Origin: Hymenolepis diminuta
Taxonomy: Eukaryota; Platyhelminthes; Cestoda; Cyclophyllidea; Hymenolepididae
DNA: 64,000 bases
Reading direction: 5' to 3'
NCBI GenBank assembly: GCA_900708905.1
Contig: CAADRB010000038.1
Location: forward strand, 1,020,009 to 1,084,008
The notes under the pieces are model-generated. The model was not told the origin of the DNA, ran no database searches, and saw only the letters and a list, made by a program, of their open reading frames with translations. Each line of letters starts with the position of its first letter. Position 1 is the stretch's first letter. A program made the position numbers and the translations under genes. Positions 22,797 through 35,526 of the stretch are shown here, piece after piece.

Positions 22797-25700
22797 TCAA
22801 TAGTAGGGGTAGCCCTTGAGCGATAAGATGTTCGAGTTCACAAAAATATCAGGAGAATCTGGCCGTGGAGGCTCGGAAAGCTCATCACTGGGAGTGCTAC
22901 TGTTGTAATCTAAAATAATACGGAAAAGGATGAAATAATAAACAAATAGATAAATTACTTTGAGGAAGTTAAAAGAATTTGTCTTACTATTTGTAACAAT
23001 CTTTTTGCTTTTGGAACTACTAGGTTCAGCTGATTCTTCAGACTCTGAAAATAGGCAGAAGATTATCAAAGGCTAACGTAAATTCCTGACCTAACAATAA
23101 AATCTACCCAACAAAAACGTTAATTCAATCTTAGTAGGTAGCAAAGAGCTGCTCGTGGCCATAAGAGACAAATACATCAAGATGGTATGACCGACTAGTT
23201 AATAAATTCTGAAGATCATAGATATGAACACACTTTGAAAAACCTAATAATCAAATCCTGACATTCGGAATTCGAACCATTAGTAATGAATCGTACTTAT
23301 TCAATAAAATGGTGACTCCAAAGCTCAAATGATGTAAGACTCATTTGATGCCTAGTCTATTAGTTCTCGTGTTCAGATACTTTACCGTGATAAAAATGCA
23401 AACTTTGTTTACTTTCACAGTACTTTCTCACTGTTCAACCGTCATATAATTAATTTCGAGGTAATCAAAGGACTCTTTATTGCTAGTCGATAGTCAGACG
23501 ATCCCACAGACTACTTATGAAATTAGGAAAGTTTCTTGCCTAGGGAATCAATCGTTTTAGATTCTAACTTTTGTAAACACAATCCTAATGATTATCACTG
23601 TTATATGAAAAAAAAGTGAAAATAAAGCTTAATACATCGTATAGACCTAAAAGCAGACTTTTAGGAGATTTCTTAGATCTTAAAAACGATAACACAAATG
23701 AAAATCAAATAATCTTTAAGAAAACAATAAGCAATACAGAATCACGCAACTTACTTTTATCACTAATTTCAAAATCGGTCGATTTTGATTTTTTGGAGGA
23801 ACCCGTGTCAGATGGATCTGAATGCTTGAGAGTATCCATCATTTCTACCGAGGAATCAGTAGGTAAAGACAGTTCTATTTGCTCTGGCATTATTTTTAAA
23901 AAAAATTATGAGGTGGGGGTCACTGGATAAAATGTTATTTATGCTCGATTAAATTATATCTGTTCAAACCATCTTTATTAAAATTGAATGTATCAATCTG
24001 ATCAGTATAGACTGCAACTCTTAACTTAATAGTCAGTTATACGTGCTGGTACCATCTGATCTTATTAACTGGTCCAGTTTCTGAGATAGACTTTGGCTAT
24101 TAAACAAACGAGAATTAGTCTAGAGAATAAGAAAAAAACACTAACACCAACCTGCCTTCATGAAAAGAACATTTAACAGCTTTCTCAAATCAATGGAGGG
24201 AAAAAAAGCATAGCCTGCAGGTGTGCAACTTTCCTAATCTGCAGTCGACTCATTAAAGTTAATAAGAGCATGACGGACCACTACTCAAGATTTTGGCTAT
24301 CACCAAATGGGTGAAAAACATTAAAATAGAACTATTCTCCGCGGTAAAGCACCTTAATGATCTAATCTGGTTAGGCCTGAAGATATTCCTTTATAAAACT
24401 AATGAACTTCCTAAACTCCACTAAGATACAACAACCATCCCAAGAATCAGAGGAGCGAGAGTTGAGGTGAACTTCAACAAAGAGCTATTAGACTACACTG
24501 ATTAAAAAGTCACTCATGTGCACCCAGCGAATAGAACTGATAACAGAAACGGCTTTAAGGTACTAGCATTTCATAATTGTAATTGCAGTTAACCCTCCGC
24601 GTTTAACTAGACCTAATCAGGTAATGGTTTAATGAGATATTAATGACATATCTAGGTAATGTAAAAAATGATACCATTGATCTCTTAGCAAGGAACAATG
24701 ATGCAACAATTAAAACATTAAGCTTACTTACCTCGATAGATGCTATCAACCATAACCGACTTCTTACTGACTTGGATCGAATAAAGTAGACCCAACTAAT
24801 TTTACTGCGACACTGACATACCCGAAAAATAATTAAGATAATCTGCCACTGTAAAACTATTTGAGCCATTATGGTAGAAAGCATAAAAGTTCATAGCTCA
24901 AACTTACGATTGAAGGGAAACCTTCTTGGTGAGTGAAATGAGCCAAAAATAAATCAAGGAGAATAATTAATGGTAAGAAATATCAAGACTCACCTTTTTT
25001 CTCGTGTTTGCGTGATTTTGTTTTCTTAGTTGAATCCGAATCTGATTGGCCTAAAAGCACATAAAAGACATTACAATCAAATCAAATTTGTAATAAAGAC
25101 CACTTAAATCAAACTGTCAACTAACCGTCGCCAAGACTGAATGAAGGACGATGGAATTCGGGAGACTTCGATGAACTGTCATCGGCACGGAATCTTTTCG
25201 GTGAGGGTTCAGTTGCAGCTGAGGTCTGACGAGATCGCATCGCCCTCATTTTCTCTGCAAAATAGGATTTCAAATCCGTAGAACTTGAATACGTCTTAAC
25301 TCCAAAGTCGTGATCGTCGTCCTTTTTCTTCCCCACTGTTTCACCTGAAGGAGAAGAGGGACAACTTTTTATTGGAGAGGATTCTTTCGATTCAACCACC
25401 GACTTCCCTAGAATGACTTTCAGTGAATGCTCATCGCATCTGGAAATATCTTTATCTTGCAAGTATCTTCCATAACAAAGACGTGGTTTGCGTATCTTTG
25501 ATGTTACTACTTCCTCTTCATCGCTGCTAGAAGACACATTGCCGGCTGCCGATTGGAGGCTTTGAAGAATAGACTCAAAGTGGACCTGTTGAACAGTATC
25601 TATATTTGCCTGAGTGGGACCCTTGCCTAGACCTTTTCGGCCAAAATTGCTAGAAGCTTTAACAGGTTCCAAAATGCCACTTCCGTTTTTACCAAGACCA

Positions 25701-25810
25701 AGGTCTTTAATCCAACCCATTTTCTTCAGCAACTGCAGTCCAACATTAGAATCATCGGTAATCGCAGACCCCTTAGATATGATTACTTGTGATGATTTAC
25801 TCTTAGGCAT
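22797..25810 (-). CDS. PINX1: PINX1-like G-patch protein, 5 exons
   Basis: Minus-strand exons 25810-25126, 25050-24994, 23883-23755, 23044-22988 and 22909-22797 join in frame to 346 aa (human PINX1 328 aa). All four introns interrupt codons in phase 1. A G-patch lies at about 21-64 (GLQLLKKMGW, LGLGKNGSG, GRKGLGKG). Downstream, RLCYGRYLQDKDIS and SLKVILGKS match the PINX1 block after the G-patch, and DLKSYFAEKMRAMRSR matches its EYFAKRM motif. This argues against GPATCH4. The C-terminal exons are Lys/Ser- and acidic-rich, low complexity and poorly conserved. PINX1 is a nucleolar protein tied to rRNA processing (yeast Pxr1) and, in mammals, to telomerase inhibition and telomere maintenance. 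Further small exons in the 1.1-kb and 0.7-kb introns cannot be excluded. Confidence 0.85.
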
Positions 25811-27214
25811 TTTCTAAAAGAGTAATATAAGTAGTCAAAAACCACACCACACCTTATAAGTGCTTAATGAACCTGAATTGCTGAATAAAACTGTTAGAAA
25901 AGCAAAAATGTTATGTTTATCAATAAACCAAATGTCTATATAAGAGCGAAATATACCAATGCCAAAAGTTGGACCGAAACGTGGGACGGCGATGTGAGCG
26001 CTAATTTAAGAGCAAATTATAACAAATAAGAATACATTTCTTGACTACTTAATAAGCAAAGTATTTGAAATTTCAATTTTGTTTTAGTAATTTTCGGCAC
26101 TATTACTTGAAGGGACATGGTAGATAACCAATTAATTTACGTTTGAAAATTTGTTTCACCATCATTATGATCATCTCTTAAAATTAATTTTCTGTGACCA
26201 GAAATGAAAACAAATCGTTTTTTGATCACCAGCAAATATAAGTTTATGAAAGTATTTGATAAATGTGACAATTTTTCTCATAATCAATAGCTTTGAAAGT
26301 TGCAAAAGTATAAGCGATTATAAACTTGCAATTTTAAATAACAATTACTAAACGGATTAATTCTAATTTCAACCACAAATTCGTTCTATTTTAAAAAATG
26401 TTTAGTGACAAAAATGTCAAAGAATGCCAACTTCCTACGCATAACATATGAAAATGGATAGTCAGGACTGATATCAATTTATATATAAAGTATGCACATT
26501 AAAATATCTGAAATACTAAACTTAAAGCTACCGATTAACATTACACTGTTTACATAAAGCTATACATAGTTCGACTATTAAAATGAGCATCAAATTGGTA
26601 TGGAAACTGAATAAGTTGTTAACATGAAGTTTAATTTAAAATTCGATTATTGAGGGTCGCAAAAATAACAAAGACGGGTTCCTTTTACTGCTCGTTTATG
26701 ATATAATTTGTTCTCAGATTAGACTTTCCAAATGATCGAAAAAAATTATGCATATATTTGTAATATTAGGTAATTCGTATTGGGAGCCTTTATATGCATT
26801 CTGTCGTATTAACGTTTATTTAATCATGTCTGTACTTATTTTCTCATCTTTACCTGTTATAGCTTGATATCAGTAAACATTAATTATCATAACTGATCAT
26901 TAATATACATATTCTTCTACGTTTGAGTTATTAATTTGGATGACCTTCCACCGTACCTCGACACTTTTAATACATTTGGCATGACTTATTCCACTTGCTA
27001 CTTTTAGCCTAATGCCAATAATACAATAGTCAATTACCCTATTTTCTGGCTCTGAAGAGACAGACCCATTACTGTGACTGAGGTTGTATATTTTCCCAGT
27101 ACACACGTATAACTTTCAAGATGAGTTAAATGAGGCGACTTGCACATTTTGACACTTTTTCGTTCATCCTAAGTGAATCATATTCCAAATAATGTAAAGT
27201 AATTTTGCTATTTC
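25811..27214. other. AT-rich spacer upstream of PINX1
   Basis: This should include the PINX1 promoter next to 25811. Nothing else is recognisable: it is strongly AT-rich, and the open stretch at 26900-27106 (-) has no family signature. Confidence 0.4.
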
Positions 27215-27539
27215 TGCTATAATCAGCGGATTTCTATCAAGATCTGACCATTAGAAATAAGCGATAAGATCTCCACTACAATATCCACAGGCGGTTCCGC
27301 TGTGTGTTTGTGTGCTTGCACATAGATACCTAAATGGGTATCTATCATCACGTTGGGATTCCGACAACAAGACATAATCGACATCTAACGAAGAAATGTT
27401 TTGCATATAAATCTAATTTACTAATTAATAAATTGGGGGTGGCTTGTCTGTCACCTCTGAACTGATCTGTCGACATGAGTAACTTCATTTTTTCCATCTA
27501 ATTAATCGATGTGGCCCGACAGACTTTCTCGTTATTACA
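27215..27539 (+). mobile_element. LTR-like element, copy C (325 bp)
   Basis: It starts tgctataatcagcgg and ends gttattaca, so the TG...CA ends are preserved. The family blocks are in order: ctgaccattagaaat, gataagatctccacta, ccacaggcggttccgct, gcacatagatacct, aagaaatgtttt, aattaataaattggggg, gaactgatctgtcgacatgag, tcgatgtggccc. The flanking pentamers (atttc and gttta) do not match. The insertion may be old, or C and D may be the two ends of one element with diverged flanks. Confidence 0.7.
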
Positions 27540-29232
27540 GTTTAAAAGTGAGATACTGGTAAAGCAAGGATGACCATAACGACTGAACGCCAAAATAAAC
27601 ACTATAACCCTGCGCATTAAGTTGAATTTATAAGAAAATTAAAACTATTTTAATGCAGATATGCACACTTATATTTGTTTGTATCCAGTTGAGCGCAAAA
27701 TATATATTTAAGGATACAGAACTTCATGATTCCTACTGATGATGATAGAAAAAAAGAATGTTACTGCTTCCAATCACCGAAAATAAACTCTACAATTTAT
27801 TTAGAAGATGTGGCAAGGAAGGGGGTGATGAATTAAAAGCAAAAGATAATTTGGCTAAAATGAGAGCATGCAGTTTTTCTAGTAAACATCTGATTTATTA
27901 TTAAATAATAGGTGTAGGTAGTTATTAATCGCGAATCGGATTGTAGGTATTTCCATAATGATCGGATGGTGACCATTTATGCATGTTCCTAGTATATATA
28001 TTAATTCGGACACCATAATAATCAGCCATTGATTCTCATCTTCCATCCCATAAATGGAGGTTTGGACTAGTCACTAAAAATGAATTCATTTGTACTTCCG
28101 TTTCTTTTTAAATAACTGTAATTTATTTCAGTAAGATTTGAAGTTCTAAAGACCAAATTTAAATATCTCATCTCGAATGGGTCGCAGGGCGTACCTATAG
28201 GCTCATTCCTCTACTCCAATTGTCAGTTGCTAATCATCTCTCAGCTGCTTTATTTGACCTCGTTTCGTCAGTTTCTCACAATCTAGATTGCCCTCGATTA
28301 GACAAGAAAATTTACCAGTGCTAAGCACTTTAACAGGTAAAAATCTTTTTTTCTAATAATTCAACGTTAAATTTTTTGTAGATGGCGAAATCGAGCCCCC
28401 AGAACATGTTAAAGGGGACTGAAATTCGTTAAAGGCAAATTGAATCGTCAAATATCTGAGACCACTGCTAAAATTCCCGTCAAGAAACCGTGAATTAAAT
28501 TCTTCTTCGACTGGAATTTATTGGCGAATAAAAGCGGTGAATTTAAAGATATACTCAGAGAATTTCAAGCGTCGACTTCTATCAATAGAAATATATTTCA
28601 AGCCAAAAGAATAACGATTGTTTCAGTTCATCAAAGAAGAGTTCAAAAGATCTTGGACTTTGAAAACAGAATCTGTTGCAACTGCAAAAGTTGCAGGTTA
28701 AACCAAGAAAAGGAGAAATTAGATAGAAGGAAGGTGAACGAGCAAAGCGAAAGAAGCCAAACGCAAAGAAAACTGAGTGAAGAAAGCTACGAACCACAGT
28801 CAGTAATCTTCAAAACCAGACAAACGAAGCAATAGCGCCCCACCTCTAACTGAAAAATGTGTACATGAGTGGTTCCATCAAATATAATAAAAAACGATTT
28901 GAAATTTTGTTTTAAGGAGGGAAGATAGCCAGAAGATGCACGATTATACCACAATGACGAACAATCTTCATCTGTACTTTCAATAATTTGATTTGAGTCA
29001 GGACGACCAAAGGGGAACAGACATCGTATTAATTATGTGGCATAGGAACTTGAGTAAAAAAGATAAAAAGAATAAAATAATAATACTTTCCCCAAAAGCA
29101 ATTCTTATATGTTTTTCAATTTAAGAGACCTCAACGTGTGCAAAACAAATACCGGATACTGAACAACATAATGACTGACCAAAGGCTTCATCTTGAATCC
29201 CCAAGATGGGTGTCACATATTTCGACGGAAGA
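27540..29232. other. Spacer between LTR-like copies C and D, with a relic coding stretch
   Basis: About 1.7 kb between two same-orientation LTR-like copies. No primer-binding site or polypurine tract is clear at its ends. The middle (about 28380-28835) is less AT-rich and looks like decayed coding DNA. The rest has no recognisable content. If C and D are a pair, this would be the internal region of a non-autonomous element of about 2.35 kb. Confidence 0.35.
28381..28835 (+). pseudogene. Decayed coding-like stretch of unknown origin
   Basis: After tttttgtag, an ATG at 28381 opens a short frame (MAKSSPQNMLKGTEIR) that stops at once. A neighbouring frame then continues, and from 28521 a third frame runs for 104 codons to 28835. 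The product is rich in Lys, Arg, Ser and Glu with a small Cys cluster (ICCNCKSC). The base composition differs from the flanks, and the changing frame suggests a broken gene or retroelement gag-like relic. I do not recognise the family, and it may not be coding. Confidence 0.25.
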
Positions 29233-29567
29233 TGCTTATAGTCAGTAGATGTCTATCAAAATCTGACCATTAGAAATGATTGACTGGCGATAAGATCTCC
29301 ACTACAGTGTCCACAAGCGGTTCCGCTATGTGTTTGTGTGTTTGCACATAGATAACTAAACAGGTGCCGATCATCACGCCAAGACACGGGCGACGAGACA
29401 TGACTGACGACCAAGGAAGAAATGTTTTATATATAAAACTAATTTACTAATTAATAAATTGGGGGTAGCTTGTCTGCCACTTCCGAACTGATCTGTCGAC
29501 ATGAGTGACTTCATTTGTTCCATCTATTCAATCGATGTGGCCCCGATAAACCTAACGTTACTAAACA
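29233..29567 (+). mobile_element. LTR-like element, copy D (about 335 bp)
   Basis: It starts tgcttatagtcag and ends near gttactaaaca. It shares with copy A the full ending tcgatgtggccccgataaacctaac. The TATA-like (tatataaa) and aattaataaattggggg blocks are both present. The flanking pentamers are gaaga before and aaaga after, a target-site duplication with one mismatch if the end is placed at 29567. Confidence 0.7.
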
Positions 29568-31296
29568 AAAGAACGACATGCATAAAAGAAACATAATTTT
29601 GTGAGATCTTAGGAGAGAATTGGTGCATGCTATGAGTAATTTGAGTTTAGAATATGTTCTTCTTTTGTTCTCATTAAATAGGATATATGAATATCAGTGC
29701 GGTGTCAATATCATTAGCAACTCTCAACCATATGAGACCATCCAACCTCTGGAAAATATGCATGACTGCAGAATTATTTAGTCACAATGTTGCATACCTA
29801 CAATTTGATTGAGATAAATAAATTTTTATGTCCATTCTGGTAATAGAATTGTATTCGGGAGTTCCTATGATAAGAAAAGTGTACTTTAGCACCCATCTGA
29901 TGATTAAGTATATTTCTAATCATTCCGATTTGGTGAGGACTGAATTGGAAAATTCTGAATTGCCAGGTGATCTCAGTCATCGATAAGCAACAAGCCACTA
30001 AAATTATTCATTATTTTTATTATTTAGATAAAACCACATGGTAGGTTTTGGAAAGTATTAACGAGATGTCACCTGATCTGTTTACGAAGTGATATAACTT
30101 TAGACGCCTTATCCGAACTGGACAGAATAAGAATAAGTCGAGTTAAGATATACCTTAAGTAAACACAGGCGAAAATTTATTAACTCTCTAAAATCCACTT
30201 TAATCTCTCGTATTGTGTTAATACAAAGAATACCCTAGAAGGGAGCAATCAAGGAGTCGTATGTTCAAACTCATGACCAACTGGGAATTATTTTTGCAAA
30301 ATATATTCGAGATGATCTGTAAATTAGTCAGTTAGTTTTATACTCTAATGTGCCTAGTGCAAACTAAATTTCAATTTTTAGACCTATTTCTACGTAATTT
30401 TTAAACTGTAAGTAGAGAGAAAAATGTAAGCGGATGTTCAGCACATAAACTAGTGACGTATTCACGAAGGTAGAAATCGGTATGTTGCAAATGGCTTACC
30501 TCTTTGATAAAAGTTTTATCGGATGCAAGTAATGGGTCACGAAACCATTCTTATTATTCATTGAGCTGCTGGATGCATGCTTTCATTTGATTACTCTAAA
30601 ATTAAAACTATTAAACGAAATGGGAAGAATGATCCTTTAAATATAAAATTAAAAACTAAACGTTGCAAGCCAAAGCTGAGAAAGAATACCAAATTCAATG
30701 AAAAATTACTTTCAGGTCTTGTAGAGCAATCTCTTCCATCTGTTATAATTAGTAGTCTATATATACTTTTATCCAATTCGTATATTCGATAACATCTTTA
30801 AATATATAATTACTGTCAGATGATTCCGAATAATATTCATATATTGAGTTGAAAATGATAGTGAAATATGCCATCAAAAGGGCTTTATCAATTTTGGGAG
30901 GCGGACATCTGCGATTATTAATCTTAAAAATTCTCGCTTAAAATTAGAAAAGGAAGTCTTCTGCAATCCTTCTGTAAAATATTCTGTTAAAATTAATACA
31001 AAGCAATTTGCAAACCGAAGTGGATTTCCTTGTTTCATTTTTATTTCTAATATTGCTTCGTAGAATTTTCACTAAATTGTCCAATCAACTTATTTTGTAA
31101 AATTCGTAAATCCTTAATACAAAACAAATATAGATGAAAATATTAATGAAAGGCTTAAATAGTTAAATTTTACTGTAATTCATGAAATGAATATAGGGGA
31201 TATAAAATTAATATGACTTTGTTTGATATAACAAAACTGGTTATTTTCTGTTTGCAAGGCTGTGTTTACAGCGCCCATTTTGATAATACGAAACGC
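29568..31296. other. AT-rich spacer upstream of the CCDC34-like gene
   Basis: No gene recognised. The open frames at 29798-29998 (-), 30577-30792 (+) and 30591-30776 (-) are AT-driven with biased Ile/Lys/Phe/Asn composition. The promoter of the downstream gene should lie near its right end. The ttttctgtttgcaag just before 31261 could be a 3' splice acceptor for a 5' UTR intron or a spliced leader. Confidence 0.35.
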
Positions 31297-34200
31297 ATGG
31301 GTGATAGTGTATTCTTAAGTAGTATAGATTCTAGCGATTCGCTTAAGAGCCTGTTATCGGGAATATCGATCACGAGTATAAGCTCAGATTGTCACAATGG
31401 TGAACCTTTATTATTAGGTTTAATGCATTTAATCATTAAAGTACATGTTTTCGACATAGTTGTCTGATAATTAAACAAAATGCAGAAACTTGCATCTTAT
31501 TGCATAATTTTTAAAACATTTTAGAGCGAAGTGGGGAAACTCACGATTTTGCCGTTTCTAATAATCCAAAGGTAGATTTACGAATTTAGTCATAAATGTA
31601 TTTACTCATTAAATGTGAAATACTATTAAGTAAATGTATAAATACTTACTTTCATTTAAGAGGAATTTATCTATTCGTTTGAGTGGGAGGAGCAGAGAAA
31701 GTACACATAACCGTGAGAGGTTGAAACAGATTCCAAATGAGTAAGTTTGCAAATTTAAAAAAATTTCAAATTTAATATTTTTGCTTCTCATCTTTAGAGG
31801 CCGTTACCTTTCTGCACCTTGCCAAAGGTCTCATAAACCTGCCCAAGATTTTAATGATAACGATTCTATTAGTCCTTTTCTTCATGTCCTGGAAAATAAT
31901 GGTAATAATCGACGGAATCAGTCATCACCACATCAACAGCAGCTGGCCAAGAAGAAATCTGATTATAAGAAAGCAGCTCAACAACCTTCTAAACTTAAGG
32001 TAAGTTTATCTTTTACTTAAATTATTCAGTAGAAGTATATTTACGAAGTATTTATTGTAGAAAGAGGAGAAAGATAAAAAAAGACAGGAAGAAGAGGAAC
32101 TTGGGAAGAAGAAACGCATAGCAAGGGAGAAAATTAGAACATGGCTCGAAGGTAAAAAGTTAGAAACGATGAAGCAGAAAGAGTTAGCTGAAATCGCCCA
32201 AACAAAGGAGAATATACAAGCGGCAAACAAACGGTTGCAACAGGCAATTATTGCGTATTTTACCAAGCAAATAATCTATTTTGATTAGATTAAAGCTGAA
32301 GAAATGTACAAAGAATGGTTAAAAGCAAAAAAAGAGGCGAAAATTGTAGAACAGCAGCGTCGAGAAACAGAACGCCGATCTAGAGAATTAGCAGAACTGG
32401 AGAAACGAAAACGGGTGGAAGAGTCTTTTCAAGCTTGGTTACGCGCTAAAAAAGCCAATCTTACTAGACGACAAACTCCATATACAAAGTGCATTTCAGG
32501 TGGGGTTGTAATAAGTAAGTTTCTTTTATCCTCTTTTTGATATCTATCTATTCTTATTCTTGGAGAAGGAATACATTTTGGATGGTTAGTGTGCTCTAAG
32601 TAAGTCTTCATTAAGGAATCTGTTATTAGACAAGGCAAGTTGATATGAAGGAACATAAAGTCTATAAGATTTATGAAAGATAGAAGTGGGACCAAGAAGC
32701 ATAAAGAGTAGGTCTAGGGAAGTAGTTTGCCCCAAAGCATTAATGAGATAGAATAGAAACAACTGGATTGACTTTAAGTGCAAGAGTGAGAGGAAGTATC
32801 TAAGGTAGTGCTAATCTCGAATAATGCGACTTTTTAAATTTACGACTGAGGTAATGTTAACAGCATGCAATAATCTTTCTTAATATCAGAAGAACGAGAA
32901 GTTGAGATGGACTAGTAATGTATTACATGTTCGTAGGGGGTGTAGAGAGGAGTTAAGAAGGAATGGATACTTGGACATGGGAAGCTGAGTTATACGTCAC
33001 AATTACGTACAGGGGAGTGAAATTTGTGAGTATGAACTTTAAAGTTAAGAGTTTGATCTGTTTTAAACGTCATAGAGTCATCTATTGGCCAGTCGTGGAC
33101 GAGAGTCATGTCGAAGGGACTCTTTGTGACGGTTAGATCGAGTGAGGTTAAAGGTCACCACCTTGCTGGTACTACACGTCCATCTTGTCGCAATGGTCAC
33201 CAACCTCTCTCCGAAGATTAGTATATCTCGTCAAGCTTGCTTCCCCATTGGTTCACGCTCTGGGTGTTGGCTTAGCCTACTTCCAATTCCTTAGTAGCAG
33301 AGTGTTTAGTGGCTTTTATTTGTTTTTTCCTTACGATTGGTTTAGACGGTCGATAGAACCAAGGCGGGCACTGGTGGCGGTAATAAGTAATGCAAAGGTA
33401 ATCTCAACTTATACTTGAAAAGACAGTAACAGTGCAACATTTACTTACCCTATCTGTTCTAATAATTTAGACCGATTTTGAAACCTCTTAAGAGTTATTT
33501 GGTAGATGAGTCTTTGGATGTTCTTTTTTGAAACTGCGTTCGTTTAATTCTCATTTTGTAGATGATCGTAAATCAAATGTAGTATTATTTTGCTAATTTT
33601 CGCATGCTTATCATACTTCACAATCCCCGGTTATCCTTGTCAAAATATTTTAAAGAAATTAAAAATTAAGTAAATGAAAATAACACCAATTTATTTCTTA
33701 ATGAACTTCAAATTCGCTAAAATATGTATACATTGCTTTACGAACTCTTGATCAAACAGAATATTTTTTCCTCATTACTTAATGCAATATAATTTGCTAT
33801 GATCTGGCTCCTTCGCAGAATCTAGGATCAAAAAAATAGTTTACCTGTTTAGCGCAGTATTTTATAAGGTACTACTTATTGATTAGGTAACCAATTACTG
33901 TTACTCATAGCATAGCGTACAACTTTTACAAGATTTAATCATTGGAAAAAACATCTAAGGGGAATATCAAACGAGCCCAATAAATTATGAATCGGACGGG
34001 AGGAGAGGTCAATAATAAATTGGTAACGAAGTCATGATATCACCGATCTCCCTTTATTTGAATTCAAATGCTTTAAGTTATATCCTCAAAGGGAGCTGAG
34101 TTTAGCTTGAGTTAAATGTTAAATTTTCATCATTTGTGATTATACTCAAGGCTTGTTGATCTTCTAATTTAATTACAAGTTTAGTTGTCAATGTAAGCTT

Positions 34201-35526
34201 ATGAAAATATGGGCCTGTGTGTGTCATTTCTCCATGTCAGGAGAACACCTTAGAGTTACAAAAAGACTCGACGGGATTGTAGGAAGCACTTTTATGACTT
34301 TGAATGGGACACTTTTACTTTAAGTCAAATGATTTCTTTAGGATCTGAAGATTATCAAACAAATATGCAAATCAGTGCAATTCTGCAAGAATTTGGATAA
34401 GATATTAAATTCAGCAGATGTGTAAAAGTGGCGTGTGCAGACAGGGGAAGTTCTGGACAGGGTTTGATGACACACGAAGATTACTGGAAAGCCTAAAACA
34501 CTGGTTAACCAGATGCAAACAAGACGAGGATATTTTTTCTGTCACTCTGAGAAATGGAATTCGATACATGTGATTAGTAAGGGTGAATGATAAAAGATGG
34601 CCATTATTAGAGATTCTTGATTGAGTTAACGTCCTCGATGTTCAAAAATCATTACCCAATTGATGAAATTATTACTAGGGTTCACCTTGAGTACTATGCT
34701 AAGATCATTCTAAAGAAAACTGAAACTCACCATCCTAACTAATCAACCATTCTCTAAGTATTGGACAACATAGAAAAGAATACGCTTAGTTATAATGGCA
34801 TTAGAACGTTGGAACGTAATGAAGTGAAATAACCAATGAGTAAAAATTGTGCAACCTGGATCCAAAAATCAAATCCAATCAAAGGGTTTTTTTGCTGTCT
34901 TGAGTGATTTATCTGTTCGAATACCAGGAAGATAATAGCTAGGATATTTTTAAACATAATTTATCTAAAAGTATAAAATCGATCGAAAATAACTTACGAT
35001 TTCTTATAGTCACGTCGAGTTTTTTTCTTTAAATATCACAAGATCGATATATGTGAATGTCAGAAGTTTCAATAGATATTGGCGCAAGGTGTTAGAATTG
35101 TATGAGAATGAAACCTGCGGTAGTTTTCCAATGATCTAATTTATTGATATCTCCGTGTATAGATGATTAAGTTGAAATTTTGTGGAATAAATAGGAAGGT
35201 TTTTTTAACACTTAAAAAGGTTTTGCATTTTTATTCAACAAGCTTGTTAGAAGTAGTTGAATCACTGTGGGAAAGCTTTTGCATCTTTCGGTAGCTCATT
35301 CACCTGTAGCATTAATCACGATAACTAGAACAAAAGAATCGATGCGGCATGTATGCATGTCTTAAGTTTACCAGCCCTACTCCATTTGCTTTGTTTTAAA
35401 GGGTGCGCTTTAATAGTGGCATCAGTTACTAATGAACGAACTTTGATTTTAATGCTTTTAGAGTACTTTGATCGTATGGCTGCTCCGGAACCTGGATTCG
35501 TCAATAAAAACAGCTGGGTGTCATAA
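31297..35526 (+). CDS. CCDC34: CCDC34-like coiled-coil protein, 7 exons
   Basis: Exons 31297-31399, 31525-31571, 31661-31740, 31798-31999, 32061-32243, 32289-32514 and 35462-35526 join in frame to 301 aa with phase agreement at every junction. The N-terminus is Ser-rich and disordered. Residues 145-270 are a highly charged helix with three similar units: IRTWLEGKK (W172), YKEWLKAKK (W215) and FQAWLRAKK (W255). The last exon ends PGFVNKNSWVS, like the short conserved tail of CCDC34. CCDC34 is linked to cilia, flagella and intraflagellar transport in mammals, so a ciliary role is an inference. The intron at 32244 needs a GC donor (CAG|gcaatt). Introns are 125, 89, 57, 61 and 45 bp, then 2947 bp. 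The open frame extends upstream to an ATG at 31213; I chose 31297 because a splice acceptor may lie between them. Confidence 0.7.

Noticed and set aside
22797..25810. Assignment as GPATCH4
   Set aside because: The RLCYGRYLQDKDIS and YFAEKMRAM blocks after the G-patch match PINX1 and are absent from GPATCH4.
33185..33418. 77-codon frame in the last CCDC34-like intron
   Set aside because: No family signature and no phase-compatible splice sites linking it to the flanking exons.
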